DNA of 64,000 bases from Dysidea avara (taxonomy: Eukaryota; Porifera; Demospongiae; Dictyoceratida; Dysideidae), in NCBI RefSeq assembly GCF_963678975.1, contig NC_089281.1:24284765-24348764 (forward strand), given 5' to 3'. How positions within the stretch are numbered: position 1 is the stretch's first letter; each line of letters begins with the position of its first letter. The notes beneath the pieces were generated by a model, which was not told the origin of the DNA, ran no database searches, and was given only the letters and a program-made list of their open reading frames with translations. This document shows positions 1 through 12,794 of this stretch, piece after piece. The position numbers and the translations under genes are program-made.

Positions 1-1267
1 ACTATGTACACATCAGACTACAGTTGTTGAAAACAAAGCATGCTGCATGCATGGATTCTAATTTGGTAATGTTTTGATCGTAGTATAATTATTATTATTA
101 TTATTATGCATGGAGTCCACACCACAGATGCATACTCAAGTACAGGTAGAACCATAAGAGGTTCACTGGCTTTGCAGTATAGACGAAATATGTCAGCAAA
201 AGACGATTATAATTACTTGGGTATACAGTAATAATACCTAAAGATGATAATTATACCCAATAAAGAGTGCTGTTGTTGAATCCTGGCAGAGTACCTCCTT
301 GCCCAATGGAAATGAGTTGTGTGGTTGCCATGTCAACAAATTCCCATTGATTGCTATATTCAGAATCAGAATCAGAAGGTCTTACACACAATCATGTGCA
401 GACACAATTTGATGTACTTCATGACACACACACCTTATTTTCAATTTCAAGACATAATAAAAAGGAAAGAAACCTTGTAATTCTTTCATGTGCTATGATA
501 AATCCCATAGTTTAAAGTATCTTAAAAATGTATACAATATACAGTAATTCCACAACACATTTTATCACAAAAACAACATATGCTAGAATTTCATATCCCT
601 TGAGAATATAGTGTAGTAGTATTTACTCTAAAGTATGCAGTTAGTTGATGATTCATTTAAATAATAGCCAGGATAGAATTGCAGCAAATTTAGGTGCTCC
701 CTCCCTCCCTTACTCCTAGTGAAAAGCACGCACACTACATTACAGTGCATGTGTACAAGATGATGCTGTGATAGATTTACAACCACTAATTCAATCAACA
801 ACTAATCAGAGCAAGATATACTGATAGGCTACTTTGTTTAGGCACTCAGACATTAGCATGTATACCTATACAGCTAGATACTAAGCTATCAAGTTCATGT
901 AGAGAATCATTATAAACTATCATTAATAATGTAACCAGAAGTACAGGCACACAGCACACATACAGTAGTTAGGAATAACATCCAATAAAAGACTATACAG
1001 CTGTGTTATGTATTAATATGTAAGTGTAGATCATATTAACTGCAAGAAGACATATATTTATAAACTGTTGTTTATAGGGAAAGTTTATTAGGTTCGTGAA
1101 TCTGATTTAACTGCTTACTTCCCAAATGTGTGTTTACTGAAAATGAACATCTAATATATACATATAATTACTACATCCTGGTACAAGCAACAAGCCATAG
1201 TTGGTGTTGATACAAGAGACCATGAGACAGGATGTATAGCATGGTAATATTGTCATAGCATTTGCAG

Positions 1268-1275
1268 TATAAAAG
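1268..1275 (+). promoter_or_regulatory. TATA box of secreted-protein gene copy 1
   Basis: A consensus TATAAAAG followed by GGG lies about 80 bp before the ATG at 1356. The same box with the same surroundings sits before copy 3 at 11441-11448. The spacing leaves room for a transcription start about 30 bp downstream and a short 5' leader. Confidence 0.75.
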
Positions 1276-1286
1276 GGGTAGAACTG

Positions 1287-1314
1287 TTCACAGTTGCATG
1301 CAAACTACTGTGAA
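1287..1314 (+). promoter_or_regulatory. Inverted repeat at the expected transcription start
   Basis: TTCACAGT and ACTGTGAA are separated by 12 bp whose centre contains the palindrome TGCATGCA. The element lies 12 to 39 bp after the TATA box and is kept exactly at 11460-11487. It could be a dimeric protein site or a hairpin in the 5' leader; the sequence alone does not decide. Confidence 0.5.
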
Positions 1315-1355
1315 AGGATAAGGAAGATATTCATCTCTTGAGTTGAACATATACA

Positions 1356-2092
1356 ATGGTATATCTACCTCAAATTTTGATCTGCTGTGTTTTGCTTATT
1401 GCAAGCACTACTCAAGCTCATATAAGTATGAATATTTTAACTATGTAATTAAGACATATGGTCTATGTCCATTTTATATATACTCCTTACAGAAGCAGTA
1501 CTTTTCCGCAACGTATTTGGCTAAATATGCAGATCTTGCTTCCAACTGTAAACTCACATCTGATAAATCAATTGAGTGCAAGTACAAGAGTGCCTATCAA
1601 CGTCTACTCAGTGTCAAGGTGTATCCCAAACAAAAACTCCCCACCGATGTTGTGGCAGAAGTAAAAATAGGCATTAACCCAAAATATGCCAATAAGATGG
1701 ACACCGACTTTTATGCACTTCTCTCTGATGGAAAACAAGCTATTGGCTATAGTGTCCATGATCGTAGCAACTACAAAAAATTGGAGCCGTGCTTTCATGT
1801 TGAAGGCAAACCAGGTTATGCTCTCAAGAATATTGTAAGGCACAATAATGGTCCTTTGGTGGATGTTGCCAATCCAGTTCCACAAGAATTTGATTTCTTG
1901 TTCAGTACCAAGCAGAAATGGGGTGGGTGTGTTACTGCCACTGCCTATGAAGGAAGCTACACCACTTCTGATCATTATGATGTCAAGTTGAAGCCAAGTG
2001 AAGGCCTCACCTTAGATATATATGCAGATGATGACAATGGTGAGATATACAACTTCAGGTATATCACTGTGGATATTGAGAAGGAGTACTGA
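1356..2092 (+). pseudogene. Secreted-protein gene copy 1, splice donor lost
   Basis: By comparison with copy 3, exon 1 is 1356-1421 and encodes a signal peptide starting MVYLPQILICCVLLIAS and ending near TTQA. Exon 2 is 1493-2092 (199 codons plus stop) after the acceptor TTACAG. The donor should read GTAAGT at 1422, but here it reads ATAAGT. Without splicing, translation stops within the former intron; the nearby GT at 1426 would shift the frame. Exon 2 is otherwise fully open and differs from copy 3 by only a few residues. The mature region looks like a small beta-rich domain with conserved Cys and aromatic residues, but I do not recognise the family. It may be a recent pseudogene, or it may use a rare donor. 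Confidence 0.65.
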
Positions 2093-2272
2093 CTTTGATT
2101 TATAACATTTTGTTCTAACTACACATTTACATTAACAATGGTCTATTGTTTTAATTGTACAGATTATTTCATGAGTGTATATGCGAAACTACCAATATGT
2201 ATCAGGGCCACAAACAATTTAAAATAAAATAGATAATGAGTTACTCTCTAGAATTCCCATGTATATAATTAC

Positions 2273-2505
2273 ATGAAAATAACAAGGAGAAAACATCCTG
2301 ACCATCTGGTAGACTCCTGTAAGCATTTGAGCGTAAATCAGATGGCTGCAGGTTTGAGGCTACCTAGGCTGAGTCATGGATTTTTTTCTCCTTTCTCCAA
2401 CTTTTCAAAAACACCTTATGTAGCTAAAGTCTTGGAGCAGGCTGTAGAACCAGGTGTCCTACAGACCTTCAGCACTTGTGCTGTAAAGCATTAATAAATG
2501 AAAGA
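2273..2505 (+). mobile_element. SINE with tRNA-like B box
   Basis: This segment matches, on the other strand, 22018-22175. It carries GGTTTGAGGCT, a decayed tRNA B box; the partner copy has the better GGTTCGAGGCT. It ends in a shared 3' domain (CTTCAGCACTTGTGCTGTAAAG) and an A/T-rich tail starting ATTAATAAATG. It interrupts sequence that is continuous in the sister duplication at 12.36-12.44 kb, so it inserted after the duplication or was lost from the sister. The 5' boundary is approximate. A 73-codon open frame across it is not a gene. Confidence 0.7.
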
Positions 2506-2759
2506 AAAAAAGAAAAATACTACTGCCTAAAAGATGCAGCGTCCCTATGAAAACTTGACAGTATATAGTCACACATTCAAACAGCAGTTTCATAATGTAT
2601 TTTAAGCCCCTGCCAAGTACATTTATGACATAGTGATCAACTCTCAGACAATTTCAAATGAATGTTATAAATAGTTGAAAAACATCACATGCAGTGCTAA
2701 GTCATTGTAATATTCTCCTGAGTTCCTTTCCTTATGAATTATTATGTACAATGGTATAG

Positions 2760-3220
2760 TATATTGTGAAATTGTTCCAATTGCTGAATTTTCAATTATC
2801 CTTACACTTATTGCTGAAAACTCTTCATCTACACTGAGAGACTTAACCAAAAGTCCATTTTTAAAAAACTTTTGTGGTCCACTATTAAAAGTTCAATTAA
2901 AATTTGCCGTACAATCCAACCAGTTACTTTTTAAAATTTTCTTGTTTACAACCCATTATTAACATTATGATTTGCCTTAAAATCTAATAAAATAATGATA
3001 GTATATTCTAAAAATTGTTTTCAAACTTAACTGTGGCTTGTAATTACTATACAGTGAAACCTGTCTTAGCCAGTCACCTTAGGCCAAAATTTCTTGACTT
3101 CAACTACTTTTGACAGGTGGATTAGTGTATAGATGTCTCATTTGAGGAATTTATAGTTGGCCATTATAGAGAGGTGACCTTTCTATACAGGTAGTGTGTA
3201 AGACAGGTTCCACTGTATGT
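2760..3220. repeat. Dispersed repeat, homologous to 21760-22440
   Basis: The order of recognisable blocks (AATTGTTCCAATTGCTGAAT, GAAAACTCTTCA, TTTGTGGTCCACTATT, ATCTAATAAAATAATG, ACTGTGGCTTGTAA) is repeated at 21760-22440 on the same strand. The second copy is interrupted by a SINE. Its right part is the MITE listed at 3052-3215. No coding potential is seen. Confidence 0.75.
3052..3215. mobile_element. pogo/Tigger-like MITE with TA target duplication
   Basis: The left end is CAGTGAAACCTGTCTTA and the right end is TAAGACAGGTTCCACTG, with TA on both sides (3050-3051 and 3216-3217). CAGTGGAACCTC-type ends with TA duplications are known from pogo/Tigger elements. It is short and has no open frame, so it is non-autonomous. 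Related ends occur at 33368, 43159 and 59094. Confidence 0.7.
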
Positions 3221-4308
3221 AATTATGTGTAGTACTTTTGTGCCTTCCCTGGCCCTTCTCTTGCCCCCCCAGCTAAGCTTATAGAACATCATTCACACTG
3301 TGAACAGATTACACACTGTAGTGAAGTACTGAAAGCCAAAGGGTAAATAAAAGACAACAGTTATAAATCCAATTTATATGCATACACTATAAGAAGAAAA
3401 TGGGGCAAATAAGTTTGACTTTTGTGTAAAGATTGAGATACTCTAATAGAGCAGTCGTTACTGTATATTTGCATAGAGTTCCAATTTTCCTCCTAGCGAA
3501 GCAAACAAATATTTTATCCTAACATATTTCTTTCTCCCCTGTACCCCCCTAACAGTGTCTCCTCCATACTACCCTGCACCTCTCAGTTTCAGTGTCAAAC
3601 AGTATCCACCCGATTTAGACAATACATTAAGCCACTCACAATGTGGAATCATTTTACAAGTGACATGTTCATTTCTTTTAATCTTTAAAGATATTGACAG
3701 TAATTCTATAGTATACTAATGATTATAACTGTGGTAATAATTAATCTTAGTTATTTGTCTTCTTGTGTTTTTCATGCTATGGTACATAATCATTTTGTGT
3801 GTTGATTTGTTGTGTATAGTTGTACATGAAGAAGAACGGTTTTGTGATTTATCACAATTATGAGTTAATGTTCAGCAATTATCATGGCATAATGTTGGGC
3901 TATATACTTGCTTAAGAATTTGCTTTACAACCACAATTACATATGAGTGTATAAGATTTTGATTGAGGAATTGTCCAAGTAGCTCAAGATCACCATGAGT
4001 CATAGACATAATGCCCAGGAATATAATATATAGATATGCATATTGTTTGAAGCTCATACCTATGTGGTCTGGTGCAGTTTTAAACAGATGACTGCAGAAA
4101 TGAAATCATATCAGCCTAGTATTCATCACTACAGTTACTTCCAAAACATGCATTCCATGAGGTATACTTATACCCTCCCCATTATATACTCTTGCTTATA
4201 CAGATTAAATACCTCCAGTAATCAATATAATAATGTATCACCTATTGCTAGCACCAATATACAAGGCCTAAGAGTCAAAAAAAGTATTGCTAGCTGTTAT
4301 GTGCAAAG
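3221..4308. other. Intergenic, no gene recognised
   Basis: AT-rich sequence with only short chance ORFs. It contains one copy of the CTCTAATAGAG motif at 3441-3451 followed by CAGTC. The short open frames here do not resemble known proteins and lack convincing splice context. Confidence 0.5.
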
Positions 4309-4910
4309 TCAGTACTCCTTCTCAATATCCACAGTGATATACCTGAAGTTGTATATCTCACCATTGTCATTATCTGCATATATATCTAAGGTGAGGCCTT
4401 CACTTGGCTTCAACTTGGCATCATAATGATCAGAAGTGGTGTAGCTTCCTTCATAGGCAGTGGCAGTAACACACCCACCCCATTTCTGCTTGGTACTGAA
4501 CAAGAAATCGAATTCTTGTGGAACTGGATTGGCAACATCCACCAAAGGACCATTATTGTGCCTTACAATATTCTTAAGAGCATAACCTGGTTTGCCTTCA
4601 ACGTGAAAGCATGGCTCCAATTTTTTGTAGTTGCTACGATCATGGACACTATAGCCGATAGCTTGTTTTCCATCAGAGAGAAGTGCATAAAAGTCAGTGT
4701 CCATCTTATTGGCATACTTTGGGTTAATGCCTACTTTTACTTCTGCCACAACATCGGTGGGGAGTTTTGTTTGGGATACACCTTGACACTGAGTAGACGT
4801 TGATAGGCACTCTTGTACTTGCACTCAATTGATTTATCAGATGTGAGTTTACAGTTGGAAGCAAGATCTGCATATTTAGCCAAGTATGTTGCTGAAAAGT
4901 ATTGCTTCTG
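4309..4910 (-). pseudogene. Secreted-protein gene copy 2, truncated and frameshifted
   Basis: Exon 2 of the same gene lies inverted here, from an acceptor at 4908-4910 to the stop at 4309. It is 599 bp against 600 bp in the other copies. The missing base is in an A-run near 4766 (four A where the others have five), which breaks the frame in the middle of the exon; both halves remain open and closely similar. I find no signal-peptide exon upstream on this strand. A short second match to the exon 2 start occurs at about 4978-5005, so the 5' boundary seems duplicated. It is probably a dead copy. Confidence 0.8.
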
Positions 4911-5358
4911 TAAGGAGTATAAATTGCACATAAACCATATGTCTTAATTGTTCAGAAACTATACATATAAATATATACGTTGCAGAGAAGTACTGTTTCT
5001 GTAAATAAACTAGTGCAGTATGTAATACATGCTACATTTGCAGCACACTAAGCAAATTTAAAATACATATTGAATTAAGAAATGTATAGATGCATGGTGT
5101 AGCTGGTTATTTTACATTACTGTCTGTGTCATACTTGAGTAGCAGTTGCAATCAATAAAATGCTGCAGATCATGATTTGAAGTAGCTTTATCATTTTGAC
5201 TTAAAACAGGGAGAATATGTAGTCGAATCTTTACTTTTCCTTCCACGGTTAAATTCCAGAAGTTAGCTGCATGTGAAATGCTCATTAATGTGCCACCCAT
5301 TTATACTGCGTGAATTAAGAAATGTATGGTTTCTGGCTAGGGGATTAAAACCATTTAG
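4911..5358. other. Intergenic; open frame of unknown meaning on minus strand
   Basis: A minus-strand open frame at 5112-5300 has no recognised domain. AAAGTAAAG and CATGCAG could serve as weak splice sites, so it could be an exon downstream of the candidate exon at 5359-5571. Support is thin. Confidence 0.25.
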
Positions 5359-5394
5359 TTATATGACTATAGCAACATTTGTACACACCTGTAA

Positions 5395-5571
5395 ATTGCA
5401 TATTATACAGTCAATACAAAAGCTGTAGCAATCCGGCACAGTCTGTATATACTCAAGCTCATCTTCTGACTCCTCACTGGAGTGTTCACTCATGTTCAGT
5501 AACTTCTGGCAAGACTTAGGTCGTGGATACTGCCACTGGGATTGGTAAGAATTTCCCCCGTCTTCATCCAT
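5395..5571 (-). CDS. Candidate first coding exon, unknown protein
   Basis: An ATG at 5571 opens a frame rich in Ser and Glu (SEHSSEESEDELEY) followed by a Cys-containing stretch (CYSFCIDCIICNLQ). The frame runs into CAG followed by GTGTGT at about 5394, a usable splice donor. The acidic composition and the start MDEDGGNS are protein-like and unlike the surrounding AT-rich DNA. I do not recognise the protein and cannot place the next exon with confidence. It could also be a chance open frame. Confidence 0.3.
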
Positions 5572-6494
5572 AACATAAATATGGCTTCAAATATTCGATT
5601 ATGACAGCTACAGTGTAACTATTCAACAAGATGACAGAGGGTCATAATAAGTGTCTAACATGTGATATCCATGCAGTCAAGTCCTCATCCTCAAAGTATT
5701 TTCTCTATATGAATAAATATATAGATTGCTGCTTTTGTCTGCTTGAAAATCTTGATACAAAGAAATGTTTCTGCCTCAGATACCATAAGCAAATTCTCTA
5801 TGCTGTACTTACAGTTGCTTAATACAAATTATATATGGTTGGCATTCTTGCATTGTGAAATTACACATTTATTTTAAGACTTCACCACATCCTTCCGTAA
5901 CACATATGCTGAGATATTATGATCTCCACACCTGTAAATACAATAATAAAAGCCATACAAAATACATGAACATATGGGAATTGGATTTAACGCAGTTATC
6001 CATATTTGAATTAGCCTTTAAACAGACCATCTGCAAATGGTCAAAATGAAACAAGGAAATGCTTTCTGAGATATCAGACCAGGAAAATTATACAAATCCT
6101 TGTTCTAATTGAATATAACACAGCAACATTTCTGTTTCATGTTTACCTACATAGTTTCATGTATCAAGCATCATGTTAGCTGCATGAATTTTGAGCAAAA
6201 ATAAATTGTTTAGGTAACTATGTCATTAAGGCCTCACACTACTTGTAAAGATAGTTGTACACATTGTAAAATAGCAGCTAAAGTAAAATCACCACAAACG
6301 TTATTCCATTGTCTAGAAAAATTTATAAATTGTATTCCAGTCAAACTGTGCTTAACACCTGTGAAAAAGAAGTACTTTATTAAGTCATTGTAAATTAAGG
6401 GGTTGACATTAATTAAATGTGCATGGTTGCTGTAAAATAGGTAATGATTCCATTATAAGCTTTGAGGTTTAAAGAAAGTAGTAAAACTTTGTTG
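5572..6494. other. Intergenic, nothing recognised
   Basis: AT-rich sequence without recognisable genes, RNA genes or clear transposon ends. The short plus-strand frames at 5631-5822 and 5855-6049 show no family resemblance. Confidence 0.45.
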
Positions 6495-6661
6495 CAGTGG
6501 CAAATCTAGAGGCCCCCTCCCTCCAAAGAAAACATTATAATATGTACTATTAAGAATACAAAGCATGGACATATAAGTCATAGTTATATCACAGCTCCCC
6601 AACCACCTACAACTTAGCCTGTTTGTGCCCCTCCCCTTGCCAGCTCCTGGATCCGCCCCTG
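6495..6661 (-). mobile_element. hAT-like MITE, short form
   Basis: The right end is CTGGATCCGCCCCTG and the left end a decayed version, CAGTGGCAAATCTAG. CAGGGGCGGATCCAG ends are characteristic of hAT-like MITEs in invertebrates. Its subterminal part (GGGGAGGGGCACAAACAGGC on the minus strand) is the same as in the element at 7710, so both belong to one family. No clear 8-bp target duplication remains. Confidence 0.6.
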
Positions 6662-6689
6662 TATAGTACACCATGTTTCAATTTGATCA

Positions 6690-7700
6690 TTTCATAAATG
6701 CCCTTGGGATGAGGTCAGACAGTCCCTTTCAATTGCTCCTTGACATGTGATGGGTATTTATGCTGACATGTGGGATTTTTTGCTTCCATCTTGTTTCAAT
6801 GTTTGGACACTTATGCTCCATCATGCACTGTCTCCATTAAAAGTTCTTGTCATCCTACATCATGGATGACTCCTGACCTTTTGGAAAACATTAACAGAAA
6901 TCAAAAGCTATATGATGAGCAGATCTACTAAATTAGATACAGTAACTGACATCTCTATGAACAGTTGAAAACAAGTTAAAATTTCTCATTCGGGAAGCAA
7001 AAATTTCTATTTAATCAGTTACTGTTGAAGTTGAAACAAAATTGTCATTGTTCAGCTGACTTATATAGTCAGGCATAAATAATATTTTGGGCCGTTTTCA
7101 TTCCTGGGATAATGCAATTGATGGCAAACTTTCTTTAATAATTTCTTTTGTACAGTTGCAATTACTACTGACCATAATTTTCAGTTTTAGTGCAACAGAA
7201 CCACTTGATGCTCCGACTGATGCATTTCAGTTTAACACGATATCTGAGTCTAATGTCTTATCATTATATTTGCATCATTGGATGTTAGTGTTGTCACGTT
7301 TGGGCTATGCCTTACCAATGTGGGGTCCTGCTATTTCCAAAATGTCTCTAAATTATCTTTAACATCAGCATAATTGGGCTGTACGTATATAAGAAACTTT
7401 GCTCATGTGTCTGCCCATTGCATGTCGGTTGGCTTTCTACAGAATGTTTAATTCAGTACCGAACATTATGTGCTATGACATGCAATGTTTAGTTTACTAC
7501 ACCCTCCTATCTCAACATACTTATTCAACTCAGTGCCCTTCAACACATGGTAATGTTGGCAGATGTTGGAAATCACAAACTTAAGCTTGTTTTTGCTATC
7601 AGGGAGCAAAGTGGTAGAACCAACTTTGTCAAAAAATCTTTTCAGAGTGTGATTTTATGTCCACTCTTTATAATCACATATTGTATTCTTATTAAGTTGT
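6690..7700 (+). pseudogene. Decayed LINE reverse-transcriptase ORF
   Basis: Interrupted frames read like the linker and C-terminal part of a non-LTR retrotransposon ORF2. Around 6860 the frame reads WMTPDLLENINRNQKLYDE. Around 7300-7370 it reads LGYALPMWGPAISKMSLNYL, close to the ygLpvWGP..s...L pattern of LINE thumb regions. Around 7420-7470 another frame reads HVGWLSTECLIQYRTLCAM, matching the conserved W-L...iqfR region. RTNFVKKSFQS near 7615 fits the C-terminus. Stops and frame changes separate these blocks and catalytic RT motifs are not visible, so this is a relic. CR1/L2-like affinity is an inference. Confidence 0.65.
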
Positions 7701-7709
7701 ATATATGTG

Positions 7710-8193
7710 CAGGGGCGGATCCAGGACCTGGCAAGGGGAGGGGCACAAACAGGCAAGTTGTAGGTGGTTAGGAAGAACCATAATCCCTCGCCATATCCTC
7801 TGGTTAATTGCTGTATTTTTGGAGCAGCCAATAATACACCTCTTAGTAGTATCTCACTGTTGATTTTTACCATTTTGGTCTTTGCAGATGGCTACGAAGT
7901 ATTTAAAACTGTTTAAAAGGCTCTGATTACACGATAATTATTTTTAGAGGCACTTAGTACGCACGATATGCTGGATGCCAATGTCATAATTTGTTTGACT
8001 TTGGTTTGCTTTAATTTAAGGTGAATTCGTAATAAATGCTAGTAAAACGTGCATATTTCGTGAGTTTCATAAGCTGATCTTGGCCCGCTGGCACAAAGTT
8101 TAGTATTTTAATCAGAAGTATGGCGGCTCCTCCACAAGGTGAGGGGGAAGGGGGGGCATTTGCCCCAAATGCCCCATCCTGGATCCGCCATTG
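7710..8193 (+). mobile_element. hAT-like MITE, CAGGGGCGGATCCAG ends
   Basis: It begins CAGGGGCGGATCCAGGA and ends TCCTGGATCCGCCATTG, giving about 15-bp terminal inverted repeats over about 480 bp. Flanking 8-mers are similar but not identical, so the target duplication has decayed. The inside is non-coding. It lies directly after the dead LINE. Confidence 0.75.
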
Positions 8194-8635
8194 ATGTGTT
8201 AAGTATTATTTGTTGTTGTTGTGTTGTGTGTATTGTATGTTCAGTATATGAACTGTTGTTATTATATATACTTTATTGTGTTGATGTTGTACAGACTCAC
8301 ATGAACTTGATTTGCATCATTGCAGCTAATCATAAACATGAAACAGAAACTGCATGTACCACATTATTCAATTAGAACATGGCTTTTGTACGATTTTCCG
8401 GGTCTAAGATCATAAGAAGTATTTCCTCATTTCATTTTGAACTGTTAATACAGTCTGTAAAAAGCTTATTCAATATGGATGTTTGTGTTAAATTTAATTT
8501 CCTAGTGTTGATGTTTATCAGTGGCTTTCCTTCTGTAAAGTTGCTGGTGTAAAAATATTGGCTATAGTGAATAGTAGATCTCAGCATATATGTGGCAATG
8601 TAGGACATCAATTATTTCTCCAAAAGCATTCTGTT
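8194..8635. other. Intergenic before CA repeat
   Basis: AT-rich, with a TGTTGTTGTGTTG-like low-complexity stretch near 8210-8260. No gene recognised. Confidence 0.4.
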
Positions 8636-10176
<1,541 letters not shown>

Positions 10177-11440
10177 CTATGTGCACATCAGACTACACTC
10201 ACTACAGTTGTTGAAAATAAAGCATGCTGCATTCATGGATTCTTAATTTAGTAATGTTCTTATCATAGTATATATACATGGAGTTCACACCACAGATGTA
10301 TACTCAAGTATAAGTATAACCATAGTAGGCTCACTGGCTTTGCAGTCAGTATGTCAGCAAAAGATTATTATACTTACTTGGGTACAGTAATAATATCTAA
10401 AGATGATAATTGTACCCAATATAAAGAGAAATTTGATGCTGTTGTTGAATCTTGGCAGAGTACCTCCTTGCCCAATGGAAATGAGTTGGGTGGTTGCCAT
10501 GTCAATAAATTCCCAATGATTGCTATATTCAATATCATGCATAATCAGAATCAGAAGGTCTTACACACAATCATGTGCAGACACAATTTGATGTACTACA
10601 TGACATACACACCTTATTTTCAATTTTAAGACATAATAAAAAGGAAAGAAACCTTGTAGTTCTTTCATGTGCTATGAAAGATCCCATAGCCGGTTTAAAG
10701 TGTCTTGAAAATGTATAAATACAGTAATTCCACAACACATTTTATTGCAAAAACAACACATGCTGGAATTTAATACATTCTATATCCCATTCCTTTTAAG
10801 AATGTAGTGCAGTAGTATTTACTCTAAAGTATGCAATTAGTTGATGATTCATTTAAATAATAGTCAGGATAAAATTGTACCTAATTTAGGCACTCCCTCC
10901 CTCCATTACTCCTTGTGAAAAATATGCACACTACATTACAGTGCATGCATGTGTACAAGATGATGCTGTGATAGATTTACAACCACTAATTCAATCAACA
11001 ACTAATCAGAGCAAGATATACTGATAAGCTATTTCGTTTAGGTACTCAGACATTAGCATGTATAACAGCTATCTAGTTCATGTAGAGAATCATTATAAAC
11101 TATCACTAGGTGTGTAACCAGAAGTACATGTTGTAGTACACAGGCACACGGCACACATACAGTAGTTAGGCATAAAAAGACTATACAGCTGTGTTATATA
11201 ATTGTAGATCATAATAACATAAAGTAGACATATATTCATAAAGTATGATTTATAGAGGGAAAGTTTATTAGGTCCATGAATCTGATTTAACTGCTTACCT
11301 CCCAAATGTGTGTTTACTGAAAATGAATGTCTTAGACTAATATATACATCCTGGTACAAGCAACAAGCCATAGTTGGTGTTGATACAAGAGACCATGAGA
11401 CAGGATGTATAGCATGGTAATATTGTCATAGCATTTGCAG

Positions 11441-11448
11441 TATAAAAG
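11441..11448 (+). promoter_or_regulatory. TATA box of secreted-protein gene copy 3
   Basis: TATAAAAG followed by GGG, 81 bp before the ATG. The neighbourhood from about 11373 to 11520 is nearly identical to copy 1, including the TTCACAGT / ACTGTGAA inverted repeat at 11460-11487. This implies a conserved core promoter and leader. Confidence 0.75.
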
Positions 11449-11528
11449 GGGTAGAACTGTTCACAGTTGCATGCAAACTACTGTGAAAGGATAAGGAAGA
11501 TATTCATCCCTTGAGTTGAACATATACA

Positions 11529-12261
11529 ATGGTATATCTATCTCAGATCTTGATCTGCTGTGTTTTGCTTATTGCAAGCACTACTCAAGCTCATGTAAGT
11601 ATGATTATTTTAACTATGTATTTAAGACATATGGTCTATGTACATTTTATACTCCTTATAGAAGCAGTACTTTTCTGCAACATATTTGGCTAAATATGCA
11701 GATCTTGCATCCAACTGTAAACTCACATCTGATAAAACAATTGAGTGTAAGTACAAGAGTGCCTATCAACGTCTACTCAGTGTCAAGGTGTATCCCAAAC
11801 AAAAACTCCCCACCGATGTTGTGGCAGAAGTAAAAGTAGGCATTAACCCAAAATATGCCAATAAGATGGACACTGACTTTTATGCACTTCTCTCTGATGG
11901 AAAACAAGCTATTGGCTATAGTGTCCATGATCGTAGCAACTACAAAAAATTGGAGCCGTGCTTTCATGTTGAAGGCAAACCAGGTTATGCTCTCAAGAAT
12001 ATTGTAAGGCACAATAATGGTCCTTTGGTGGATGTTGCCAATCCAGTTCCACAAGAATTCGATTTCTTGTTCAGTACCAAGCAGAAATGGGGTGGGTGTG
12101 TTACTGCTACAGCCCATGAGGGTAGCTACACTACTTCTGATCATTATGATGCTAAGTTGAAGCCAAGTGAAGGCCTCACCTTAGATATATATGCAGATGA
12201 TGACAATGGTGAGATATACAACTTCAGGTATATCACCGTGGATATTCAGAAGGAGTACTGA
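11529..12261 (+). CDS. Small secreted protein, intact copy 3
   Basis: Exon 1 is 11529-11594 and encodes 22 residues of a signal peptide (MVYLSQILICCVLLIAS, likely cleaved after TTQA). The intron is 11595-11661 (67 bp, GTAAGT to TTATAG) in phase 0. Exon 2 is 11662-12261. The product is 221 residues with a mature part of about 200. Visible features are Cys residues in SNCKLTSD, IECKYKSA, LEPCFHVEG and WGGCVTAT, and a C-terminal half of alternating hydrophobic strands (FDFLFSTKQKWGG, LTLDIYADDDNGEIYNFRYI). The pattern suggests a secreted beta-sandwich. I do not recognise the family and assign no function. The start is chosen because it gives the signal peptide and joins in frame. Confidence 0.75.
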
Positions 12262-12356
12262 CTTTGATTTATAACATTTTGTCCTAACTACACATTTACA
12301 TTAACAATTGGTCTATTGTCAGATTATTTCATGAATTTATATGCGTAACTATATAT

Positions 12357-12440
12357 CGTCAATTTTCCATAGTGACGCTGCATCTCTTAAGCAATGGTAT
12401 TTTATTTTAAGTTGTTTGTGGTCTTAATAAGGTGTAGTTT
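12357..12440. other. Micro-inversion relative to copy 1
   Basis: The reverse complement of this piece (ACCACAAACAACTTAAAATA ... AGATGCAGCGTC) matches the plus strand of copy 1 around 2205-2235 and 2534-2555, where the intervening SINE sits. Flanks on both sides are collinear. This marks a small inversion of about 80 bp between the two duplicated units. Confidence 0.7.
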
Positions 12441-12667
12441 AAACAGTACTTTTATACTGTATTTTAAGCCCCAGCCAAGTACATTTATGAAATAGTGATC
12501 AATTCTCAGACAATTATAAAAATTCGAAAATCATCACATACAGTGCTAAGTCATTGTAATATACTCCTGTAAGAGTGAGTGTCTTTCCTTATAAATTATT
12601 ATGTACAATGCTCAAGGCTTTTAAGGACAGTCAGTGGATCTTTTGTACGGTATAAAGTGTTTATTAT

Positions 12668-12786
12668 ATAGTTATACAACGGCCACGAGTGCTCTGCCTG
12701 ATATAAACGCACGAGCCTGAGGGCCATCAGGCCCGAAGGCAAGTGCGTTTATACAGGCAGAGCACGAGTGCACGTTGTATAACTGT
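12668..12786. repeat. GC-richer hairpin repeat
   Basis: GTTATACAAC ... GAGTGCTCTGCCTG ... AAACGCAC pairs with GTGCGTTTATACAGGCAGAGC ... GTTGTATAAC across a centre that itself folds (GCCTGAGGGCCATCAGGC). Such hairpins with a CCTGAGGGCC core recur in invertebrate genomes as transposon or dispersed-repeat parts. No gene is present. Confidence 0.7.
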
Positions 12787-12794
12787 TATGTACC

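Larger units (their letters stand above)
1..2747. repeat. Direct segmental duplication, copy 1 (pairs with 10177-12610)
   Basis: The stretch matches 10177-12610 in the same orientation and order, from the first base of the window to about 2747. It carries an upstream region, a TATA promoter and a two-exon gene. Upstream DNA differs by scattered substitutions and small indels, while the block from about 1200 to 1400 is almost unchanged. Copy 1 also contains a SINE that copy 2 lacks, and one small segment is inverted between the copies. The left end is probably outside the window. The region 1-1260 contains no gene I can recognise. Confidence 0.9.
10177..12610. repeat. Direct segmental duplication, copy 2 (pairs with 1-2747)
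   Basis: Collinear with 1-2747 from ACTATGTGCACATCAGACTA through the gene and its 3' flank to ATTATGTACAATG near 12608. Copy 2 lacks the SINE of copy 1 and has a short inverted segment at 12357-12440. The region before 11373 has no gene of its own. Confidence 0.9.

Noticed and set aside
1604..1975. 123-codon minus-strand frame opposite the secreted-protein exon (also at 4426-4803 and 11773-12144)
   Set aside because: It is the antisense of exon 2; its conservation follows from the sense strand.
2273..2494. 73-codon plus-strand frame
   Set aside because: It lies within a SINE.
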